From the NCBI GenBank assembly GCA_019925095.2, contig CM034413.1:12731001-12795000 (forward strand): a DNA stretch of 64,000 nucleotides, in the 5' to 3' direction. Within the stretch, counting starts at the first letter, position 1, and each line of letters starts with the position of its first letter. A model generated the notes under the pieces. It was given only the letters and a program-made list of their open reading frames with translations, did not search any database and was not told the DNA's origin. Origin of the DNA: Dendrolimus kikuchii. Taxonomy: Eukaryota; Arthropoda; Insecta; Lepidoptera; Lasiocampidae. The position numbers and the translations under genes were made by a program. Positions 56,215 through 64,000 of the stretch are shown piece by piece.

Positions 56215-56527
56215 TAAAAAATATATTATATTAATAAAAAAAAATTACACACACGCATATATGCTCTTTTGTTTATTGTTAAAGTCAAATTAACAGTGTA
56301 GCCTTGGCGAAATCTGTGGTTATAGAAGTATAGTCTTTGACAACAGAACCTTAATAATGTTCAAATTTATAATTTAAATTCATTCTAAGACTTCGAATCA
56401 ATTTACACAATGCCAGTACGAAGTCAGCGCTGGCTTCAAGTAAGTCAGTAGCTGGATCAATATTAATAAGCTTTTATGGTGTCTAATTATAAACCCCTGC
56501 TTAGGGCGTAAAAAAAAAGTAATGTAA
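56215..56527. other. Unassigned intronic sequence
   Basis: AT-rich, no feature recognised. Confidence 0.4.
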
Positions 56528-56775
56528 GACGGCCTCTGTGGTTGAGCGGGCTAAACCTTTGCCGGCTTACCTCACTGCAACGCAGAGGCTCCGGGTTCGA
56601 TTCCTGGTATGGTAAATTTCGGAAACGAATTTTCTCCGTTATTTACTATGGTCTGGGTGTCTGGGATCGGCCCCAGAGTGGTCCGTTGTATATTACCCAT
56701 AACACAAGCGTAAATTGCTTAATTTGGGGATATACAGTGTGTACGGTTGTCTGCCGATTTATAAAAAAAAAAAAA
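56528..56775 (+). mobile_element. SINE-T, complete tRNA-derived SINE
   Basis: A box TGGTTGAGCGGG (56539-56550), perfect B box GGGTTCGATTCC (56593-56604), body GGGTGTCTGGGATCGGCC, poly(A) of 12. It is the reference copy for this family. Confidence 0.9.
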
Positions 56776-57412
56776 TGGTGTTGTTTTTTTAATTTTACGT
56801 TGGCGTTAGTATAAAATTATCATTGATTTAAAGTTTTAAACGGTGTCCGTCCATAAAATACAGGATGGGCATTAATGCAACACGTTTGCATATTTTAACG
56901 TCGTACATAGCATAGACAGTAATTAATAAATTATACAGCGCCGCGAGACCTTTGACAGCGTGTCCTTAGTCGTTAAAGAAAAACATTGGTAATCGAACTT
57001 TATGGTTTTTTGGTGTTCTTAATTTGAAAAAAGTGTTTTTTTTTTTAGTTTATAGCTACACGATACGTAGTTAATAGTTATTCATATTCTTCATTCCGTT
57101 ATTTAATATTTTAATTGCTTATTTACTTTAGATTGGTAAAGGGTCTCTACGTTTTTTTTTTGGATAATTCACACTACATCTTTATAAATTGCCTATGTGT
57201 TATTCTGATGTGTAAGCTATATTATTGTAAAGTTTCATCAAAATCCATTTAGTAGTTTTTGCGTGAAAGAGTAACAAATATACATCCATACATTCTTACA
57301 AACTTTCGCGTTGATAATATTTATGTAGAGACTTATGTCTTTATGTTTTACGTCGTTTTTTTAATTTGATGTACATTCATTCTCGCTAATAAATATTACT
57401 TACTTTCCTTCT
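56776..57412. other. Unassigned intronic sequence
   Basis: AT-rich with poly-T runs. No gene. Confidence 0.45.
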
Positions 57413-58292
57413 CTGGACTGCTGTGGGGCCGATCCCAGATACCCAGACAATTTATACTAATATTATAAAGCTGAAGAGTTTGTTTGTTTATTTAAACGCG
57501 CTAATCTCAGGAACCGCTGGTCCGATTTGAAAAATTCTTTCAGTGTTGAATAGTACATTTATCGAGGAAGGCTATAGGCTATATTATATTTTCAAAAAAT
57601 TAGGGACCCTTACTAAAAGCCTTACTAATGATGTAACCCAAGGTGTAAAAAAATGACTCGAAAATTTCCTTACACGGCGTGCGCTGCGAAAACTATTGAT
57701 TATAGAACAAAACAATGTACTACCACTTTGCAGTACATATAATTGTCTACAGAAAATATCGCGTAACCATATTTCTAACTATTGTAGTTATCTCACAATA
57801 AGTGTTTTCTTTTATTTTTTTTAATAATTAAAATGCCGTCGCTTCGAAAACTCTTTATTTTGTACCTTGGTATTAATCCTTATCAAAATAAATTACTCCA
57901 TATTCAAGACGAATTCAATACCTTTCTAGAACTTTTTGAATTATTCAATTCGGACGTTTTATTCAAAAAATGTCGCGAAATTTAAAATGTAAGTATTAGT
58001 GTTGTAGCCAAATATATTATCTCAGGAACTACTGGTCTGATTTGAAAAATCCTTTCAGTCTTGGATAGCCCATTTATCGAGGAATGCTATAGGCTATATA
58101 TCATTACGCTAAGAACAAAAGGAGCGGAACACCAATGAAGATTGTTTCAAAATCGGAGGGTTTTGAAAGCAAATTCCACGCGGACGACGTCGCGGGCACA
58201 GCTAGTAGTAAATAACGGAGTAAATTTGTTTCCGAAATTTACCATGCCGCGAATCGAACCCGGAACCCCTCCGCATTGCAGTGAGGATTCCA
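57413..58292 (-). mobile_element. SINE-T split by a Helitron-like element
   Basis: GGGCCGATCCCAGATACCCAG (57428-) stops at 57450 and resumes at 58206 with TAGTAAATAACGGAG and GAATCGAACCCGGAACCCC. Confidence 0.8.
57451..58205 (+). mobile_element. HEL-F, 755 bp, inserted in SINE-T
   Basis: It begins TTTATACTAATATTATAAAG (family start TC changed to TT) and ends CGCGGGCACAGCTAG, sitting exactly between A and T of the SINE. Internal text from 57485 recurs near 58018, so it contains a partial duplication. Confidence 0.85.
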
Positions 58293-58728
58293 CGTATAAA
58301 TATCATTCCGCGCTGCACGTCACATTTTTAACTGACTAACAATTCTTTTAAAACTACCATATAAAGTGATGCGTGTGTAATGTGTGTACTGTCATGAACG
58401 CTTAGTGTAGTATCTGATGACACTTGTACAAATATCCGGTACAAAAGTGACCCCAATACTGATGTTGCTCATTGTACGCATACTTCTTCTCGACGTGTCC
58501 AGGAGTTTACTTATAAACAGCTACAGTCTGTTTCAAATACGATGGTGTGGCTGACACATCCCATAGAACGTAACTTGTAGCAATATCTTACTACTTGACC
58601 TATGAATTAGATACAATTTTTAAATATTATTATTTAGAATTTTAGAAATAAACTTTCTCTCGACTTTTGTCGGCTTTTATAAATATCCCGTCCCGTTGCC
58701 CACGGGAAAATAGATATTTATGTCCCCA
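58293..58728. other. Unassigned intronic sequence
   Basis: No feature recognised. Confidence 0.4.
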
Positions 58729-58980
58729 CTATTGATTTTGAATGGTGTCCGTGGGTGTATATCTTCTTCGTCTTCCTCTTGTTCTTCCTCTAACTGTCTG
58801 TGTTTGCGTGGCTAATGTGTGTATGTCACTTCGGTCTAATGTGTGTGGTGATTGTGATGTGTGTTCTGGTTGTTGAGTTGTGTTCTGTGTGGTTGAATTT
58901 AGGGTGTCTGCGTTGTTTACAAATACGGTATCTCCTAGTACCTTGCGTAGAATGTTTGTGGTGTGTAACGCTGCCTGCTT
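58729..58980 (-). CDS. Candidate unrecognised terminal exon or coding relic
   Basis: On the minus strand an open frame of 83 codons plus TAG follows a good acceptor (CCATTTTACAG, ending at 58981). The text is Thr/Gln/Asn-rich and then strongly basic (RGRTRGRRRRYTPTDTIQ). There is no ATG. The product is not recognised. It could be an exon of an unknown gene, a retroelement gag-like relic, or chance. Confidence 0.22.
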   Translation of the reverse strand, partial: KQAALHTTNILRKVLGDTVFVNNADTLNSTTQNTTQQPEHTSQSPHTLDRSDIHTLATQTQTVRGRTRGRRRRYTPTDTIQNQ

Positions 58981-59049
58981 CTGTAAAATGGCTGTATCAA
59001 TTAAATATTATTATTTAATTATATTATAATAATAAATTTATTATTATTT

Positions 59050-59362
59050 TATCCGTGCAGGAACGGAGAAAGAATACAATTTCTTGCGGCCAGGCGGCCT
59101 GTCGTGAGAGGCGACAAAACAAACCACAGCCAGGTGGTAGGGCAATTGCTCGACTGGATGGCTACCAGCCCTAGTCTAGAGTATGCCGCCATAATAACTT
59201 TGAGTTGTGTTCTGGCATTAGTGGCCAGGTTCCAGTCTCCCTTAAGAGAGTGGCAGCGCATTTGTAGCACCTTTGGTGTTGCAAATGTTCATAGGCGATG
59301 GTAACCGCTTTCCATCAAGTGCGCCGTCTGCCTGTCTGCTGAACGGCTGCAATAAAAAAAAA
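59050..59362 (+). mobile_element. SINE-A, full length
   Basis: TATCCGTGCAGG to GGCTGCAATAAAAAAAAA. Confidence 0.9.
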
Positions 59363-59504
59363 TATTATACAGAAATATATTTAAATATGACATTATAATT
59401 AAAATCACTATATTTTTCTCTTTGTTTACGTAATTTTCATGTAACATTTTGTTCATTCCTGACTTTTTAAAGTTACGCACTAAAGTAATTAAAACTAGTG
59501 ATTA

Positions 59505-59740
59505 GTACATACATAATATCACGCCTGTTTCCCATGGGGGTAGGCAGAGACTATGGATCTCCACTTGCGACGATCCTGACAAGCAACTTTCGCTTCATCT
59601 TCTTTCATTAACCTCTTCATACATATGGATCTCCACCTGCGACGATCCTGACAAGCAACTTTCGCTTCATCTTCTTTCATTAACCTCTTCATACATGCAC
59701 GTTTAATTGAGATGCTTTTTACCAGACCTCTCTTTTAAGT
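59505..59740 (-). mobile_element. LINE-K 3' end with tandem duplication
   Basis: GCCTGTTTCCCATGGGGGTA. A 72-bp unit from ATGGATCTCCAC is present twice (59553-59624, 59625-59696) with one difference. Confidence 0.75.
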
Positions 59741-59883
59741 ATACATGCATATTTAGATCGTCTATAGAAATCGTATTAATGGTTTGAAATGGTTACTGGT
59801 GTACCTAGTTTTTTATGAAATGGCAGATGCATGGAACTACAAACAGACGTCATTTTGAATTGATTCAGTTCGAGAATTTCAGT

Positions 59884-59911
59884 TCATTCATTCATTCATT
59901 CATTCATTCGA
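59884..59911. repeat. (ATTC)n microsatellite
   Basis: Six ATTC units. Confidence 0.9.
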
Positions 59912-59996
59912 GTTCATACAACCATAAACATTTTTATGCAATCGACTATTATTAATACTCAGAAATGATCGTCAGTATCATATCAACTCATGATAT

Positions 59997-60496
59997 TGTT
60001 ACGAGTTAGCGGGACTCGAATTAAAATGCCGTTAGAATTATTATAGAGTTTATTAGAACTATACAAACACGTATAACACAGGTACAAATATAACTGAACG
60101 CAACAAATCCAAACGTAATGCAGAAGGTCGTAATTCAATAAAACGCGCAAAGTCCGTCACTTATTAGATTTCCTATTGTAGTACACGTCTTACTTCGCTC
60201 GTGGTTATTGCTCGACTGCCACCTCCCTCAATCGGGCCATTGCTTTATACTGCACAGGTGCAATATGTGTGCTCGGCCGCTTGGACCGAATTTCCTAGAA
60301 TCAGCTTGTACTTTAAATCCGTAACACCTGGCTAATGATCACAATACAACAATAGGCCGTATGCCAATAAGTAAACAAAAGAAGACGACCATAAAAGAAT
60401 TTAAATGTTATTAGTACAAATGCCGACGGGTAATAAATGTGCTTTATTTCAGATATGCATATGGGTTTTGTGTTTGTCGGGATCTGAGTTGTAACA
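59997..60496 (-). mobile_element. LTR-G solo LTR 2
   Basis: TGTTAC...GTAACA, 500 bp, duplication ATAT at 59993-59996 and 60497-60500. Reverse of the 43108 copy (CATTGCTTTATACTGCAC is its TATA region). Confidence 0.85.
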
Positions 60497-60500
60497 ATAT

Positions 60501-61179
60501 TGCTGAGGATAAGTGACTAATAAAAGTACGAATAACAAATTGTGGAATTGTTTTGCATTAAAAAAAAGCATTAAAAAATGGCTAATTATAGAAACCTTTT
60601 TTAACAACAATAAATACATATATATCTCATTTCTATAGAAATTGAAAGACAAAGACAGAGAGAGTTGGTATTTCGTTGATCCATCCCAAGGGTGAGAACA
60701 GTACTTCATGCTCGTGTATATATAGGTATATAATTATGCATATTATATTTCAAGTACATTATGTATCAATGTGTGTGTAGATTATATACACATACATAGA
60801 TACATAATATCAAGTGGTAATTATTTTATATCCATTATTGTAACTTATTGTTGTGTTGTTTTTATGATATGTTCTACGATTTATGGTGCGACATTTGCGT
60901 CTTCAATTTTATAACTGCTAGTACCAGTTAAATTTGTTTAACTGCCTGCCTTGTTTAATTTATTTGTCCCGTTTTTAACTATATTCGTCTATCCCATGCA
61001 AATTACATCATTTATCGGGATACAAAGCTGTCTTCCACTTAGGAATGTGTCGAGTTTCATTTAAATACCTTTTTTTTTTACCAAAATTTGCAATTTCATA
61101 ATCTGCTGATCCGAATGTCTGCCTATTTTTTTGTCATTTTTAAATTCATTGTACAAACAAACTGGATTCCAAAATAATA
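60501..61179. other. Unassigned intronic sequence
   Basis: AT-rich. The region 60985-61175 resembles decayed HEL-F-type text. No gene. Confidence 0.4.
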
Positions 61180-61183
61180 GTAT

Positions 61184-61722
61184 TGTTACAACTTAGGCTT
61201 CGTCAAAGACAAATTCCACGTACAGATCTGTACAAGCACATTTTATTACCTGTCGGTATTTGAACTGATTGTAATGCTTTTATGATCGTCCTCTTTTGTT
61301 CACTTTATTGGCATACGTTTCTAGTTATTGTGGAGAACAGCCTATTGTCCTATTGTACTCATTTACAGCCACTCAGAAGCATCATTAGCCATGTGTTGCG
61401 GATTATAAGTACAAGCTAATTCTAGGAAATTATGTCGACTTTGCCAGGCGGGTACATTTGCATTTGTGAAGTATCAAACGATGGCCTGATTGAGAGAGGG
61501 TGTCAGTTGAGCTACAACTACGATCTAGGCGTGACGTGTGTACATTCTGGAATCTAATAGTTACGGACTTGCGCGTTTTATTGAATTACGACCTTCTGCA
61601 TTACGTTTGGATTTGTTGTGTTCGGTTATATTTGTGCCTGTGTTATATGTGTTTGTATAGTTCTAATAAACTCGATAAAAATTCTAATGGCATTTTAATT
61701 CGAGTCCCGCAAACTGGTAACA
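61184..61722 (+). mobile_element. LTR-G solo LTR 3
   Basis: TGTTAC...GTAACA, 539 bp, duplication GTAT at 61180-61183 and 61723-61726. The TATA box is mutated (GAAGTATCAAACG). Confidence 0.85.
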
Positions 61723-61899
61723 GTATTATAATTACATTTGGTGATTATGGTTTCTTTATATATTAGTTGTATGTACGAAGTACGCATTTGTATTGTTTAC
61801 GCAAGACTATCCAAGTTTGAAGTCCTAATAATTTATGTTCAATGATGATCTCATTGAAATTTTACAAACGAATTAGCTTAAAATGATTAATTAGATTAT

Positions 61900-62141
61900 G
61901 GGCCGATTTTTCAATCATCAGATAAAAGTTGTCAGTAGAATAAATTATACATACATACATACATAACTTCACGCCAGTTCCCTTGCGGGGTAGGCACGAA
62001 TAAGAATAAATTATAACCTGATAAAATCCAAAAATGAAACAATTCAACTGTTTTGTTCATGCTACTGACATTATTCACTTTCCCGTGTTGTGTTTTATTT
62101 ATTCTATGAATACGTTTTATCTGTGGATTGAAAAATAGGCT
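61900..62141 (+). mobile_element. MITE-Q with LINE-B insertion
   Basis: Ends GGGCCGATTTTTCAATC and GATTGAAAAATAGGCTC. Split at 61950. Confidence 0.8.
61950..62002 (-). mobile_element. LINE-B 3' stub
   Basis: 53 bp with CATA tail and 13-bp duplication AGAATAAATTATA (61937-61949, 62003-62015). Confidence 0.9.
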
Positions 62142-62159
62142 CTAAATGTGTCTTAGCGC

Positions 62160-62300
62160 AGATCAGGTAAAAAATGTGCATGTATGAAGAGATTAATGAA
62201 AGCAGATGAATCGAAAGATGTATCTCAAGATAGTAGCGAACGTTGATCCATTGTTTCTACCCACCCTTATGATAAACAGGCGTGATAATATGTATGTATG
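62160..62300 (+). mobile_element. LINE-K 3' end
   Basis: GTATGAAGAGATTAATGAAAG to ACAGGCGTGATAATATGTATG. Confidence 0.6.
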
Positions 62301-62504
62301 AATAAGCGAGCACCCTGTCAATAGGTCACGATACAAACATCCTGTGCATATTAAATTTTGTATGGTCGCACCATTAATCGTCGTATACGTTGCATTTTTC
62401 ATGAAGGCTCTATTCACAAACGCTTTCACACACGCGCTCGGGAAAATGTTGCTATGTGTGCGTGAAGGCGTACCTACAATGCGCAAGCGCCGCCTAGTCA
62501 GCGT

Positions 62505-62621
62505 TTAAAGTTAGTCGCGCGCCAGACTCCGTCGCGTGCGGACGTCGCGATTGTTTTTTAAAATAGAAGTGCAGTTCAAATAAGGTTATCGCTTGTTTGC
62601 GGCTAGGATACACATCGCCCG
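62505..62621 (+). promoter_or_regulatory. Second promoter or first-exon-like segment
   Basis: This is a local CpG-rich patch (for example GCGTGCGGACGTCGCGATTG) in otherwise AT-rich DNA, ending in CCCGG followed by the donor GTAAGAA at 62622. It fits a non-coding first exon on the plus strand. No TATA box was seen. It could be an internal promoter of Gmap or belong to another gene. Confidence 0.3.
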
Positions 62622-63099
62622 GGTAAGAATTTTCGTAATATTTACTTAAGGTTATTTTTTTGCTGTGTGTTTGTAATGCGATTTAGCGTTTCGTAGGCTT
62701 TTTTGTTAGTCACTCGTGACGTCACTTTAGAGTGTTGTCAGTTTGTTTTATGATGACCTGGTAGATGCAGTTGGTTAATAAGAAATTAATAATTCTACTT
62801 AATAACTCAATATATTTCAGTATCATTTGATGATTAAGTTTTTTATTGGAGACTTGTATTTTAGGCAATAATTTTCAGGATTTTGTAAATTTTTGAATAT
62901 GATCAATATTTATTGAAAATAGGAATTAAATGAAATGAGTGAATGAATGAAATATTTATTCTTGCATAAATGTAGTCGTATACAGGTGTTAGTCTTAGAA
63001 ATACATGGTTCAGTACATTTTACCAGTTCCACGGGTGTGCAAGTAAATATTTTGGTCTTCTTCTTAAAGTACGAGATTATTTCGTCATCATAGAGATGT
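62622..63099. other. Sequence after the first-exon-like segment
   Basis: AT-rich, a degenerate GAATGAATGAAA run at 62939. No gene. Confidence 0.4.
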
Positions 63100-63410
63100 T
63101 ATCCGTGCAGGAACGGAGAAAGAATACAATTTCCTGCGGCCGGGCGGCCTGTCGTAATAGGCGACTTAACAACCCACAGCCAGGTGGTAGGGCATTTGCC
63201 TGACTGGATGGCTACCACCCCTGGTCTAAAGTATGTCGCCATAACAACCTTAAGTTGTGTTCCGGCATTAGTGACCAGGTTCCAGTTTCCCTTAAGAGAG
63301 CAGCAGCGCATTGTAGCCACCTTTGGTGTTGCAAATGTCCATAGGCGATGGTAACCGCTTTCCAACAAGTGGGCCGTCTGCCTGTTTGCTGATCTCCTGC
63401 AATAAAAAAA
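63100..63410 (+). mobile_element. SINE-A, full length
   Basis: TATCCGTGCAGG to CTCCTGCAATAAAAAAA. Confidence 0.9.
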
Positions 63411-63782
63411 CATAAATTGTTAAATCCTGGTTGCGTCTACGTCTGCTAGATTCTCCATTGGTCTTGTAAATCGTTTTCATAGTTTTTTTTTTCTATATAT
63501 GTTAAATCATAATCGTCTGTGCTTTGCTTCTTCTTCCGGTCTTCGGCATCTCTCTCTCCCATGAGACTATAATAATATTATATCACCCCTAACGATGTTA
63601 AATTTGCATTACTTTCGTCTCTTACCCCTTCCACCAAGAAGGCGATATATCGTGTCGTTCTAAAAGTTAAATCAGCAGTTACCACACTCAGAATTGCATA
63701 ATGTATGTTAACTTTAGGTAACGATTAAATTTTTTGTTTACATGACGATACGCAATGGTGTGGTATAAGCCAGAAACAACAA
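63411..63782. other. Unassigned intronic sequence
   Basis: No feature recognised. Confidence 0.4.
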
Positions 63783-63983
63783 TTTTTATTTATTGCACGA
63801 GTTCAGTAGAGAGGCAGACGGCCCACCTGACGGAAAGCGGTTACCATCGCTTGGAACCTGGCCACTAATGCGGAACATAACTCAAGGTAGTTATGGCGGC
63901 ATACTCTAGACTAGCAGTGCTAGCCATCTAGACGGGCAACCTATACCACCTGGCTGTGGGTTGTTTTGCCGCCTCTTATGACA
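63783..63983 (-). mobile_element. SINE-A, partial with deletions
   Basis: TTTATTGCACGAGTTCAGTAG to CCGCCTCTTATGACA. Confidence 0.85.
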
Positions 63984-63985
63984 AT

Positions 63986-64000
63986 TATCCGTGCAGGAAC
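63986..64000 (+). mobile_element. Start of another SINE-A, cut by the window end
   Basis: TATCCGTGCAGGAAC, the fixed SINE-A 5' end. Confidence 0.7.

Noticed and set aside
56528..56604. Functional tRNA gene
   Set aside because: A and B boxes are present but no cloverleaf or acceptor stem. The unit continues into a SINE body with poly(A).
62193..62486. 97-codon minus-strand frame
   Set aside because: Largely within LINE-K and its flank. No domain.

Overview
The window is nuclear DNA from an insect, most probably a moth or butterfly (Lepidoptera). It is AT-rich, genes are split by GT-AG introns, C2H2 proteins carry the arthropod ZAD domain, and repeats fill most of it: tRNA-derived SINEs with A/B boxes, truncated LINEs with (CATA)n tails, Helitron-like elements ending CTAG, PIF/Harbinger and hAT relics, foldback MITEs and solo LTRs. 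Nothing bacterial, plasmid or organellar was seen. The species cannot be named from sequence alone.

Genes. On the minus strand (17527 down to 6979) lies a ZAD/C2H2 zinc-finger transcription factor gene. Exon 1 (17132-17527) and exon 2 (14291-15040) join in phase 0 and complete one ZAD. Exon 2 then carries three C2H2 fingers and the front half of a second ZAD. Two downstream exons can follow in phase 0: exon 3B (6979-8220), which completes the second ZAD and adds nine C2H2 fingers (795 aa), or exon 3A (12038-13741), an unrelated RanBP2-type zinc-finger exon with Nup153-like character (949 aa). On the plus strand, 22413-22583 and 44018-44071 are the first two coding exons of a golgin resembling GMAP-210/TRIP11 (Drosophila Gmap). 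Its first intron is 21.4 kb and its second runs past the window end.

Repeats, with names used only here. SINE-A: about 315 bp, starts TATCCGTGCAGG, ends AATAAAA, and shares its 3' tail with LINE-N. SINE-T: tRNA-derived. LINE-B: RT C-terminal end with a (CATA)n tail and 11-13 bp target duplications. LINE-K, LINE-L: other retroelement ends. MITE-C, D, E, Q, T: small DNA elements. HEL-F: Helitron-like. LTR-G: solo LTRs. REP-P: unclassified interspersed repeat. A 7.3-kb satellite of about 65 copies of a 112-bp monomer occupies 45119-52414, inside Gmap intron 2.

Layout. 1-6.9 kb: nested DNA elements. 7-17.5 kb: ZAD gene with repeat-filled introns. 17.5-22.4 kb: intergenic between the divergent genes. 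22.4-44.1 kb: Gmap intron 1, packed with repeats. 44.1-64 kb: Gmap intron 2, with the satellite, three solo LTRs (one just before exon 2), a clean Helitron-in-SINE insertion, and two first-exon-like segments that may mark other promoters. Many insertions keep intact target duplications, so the order of nesting can be read directly.
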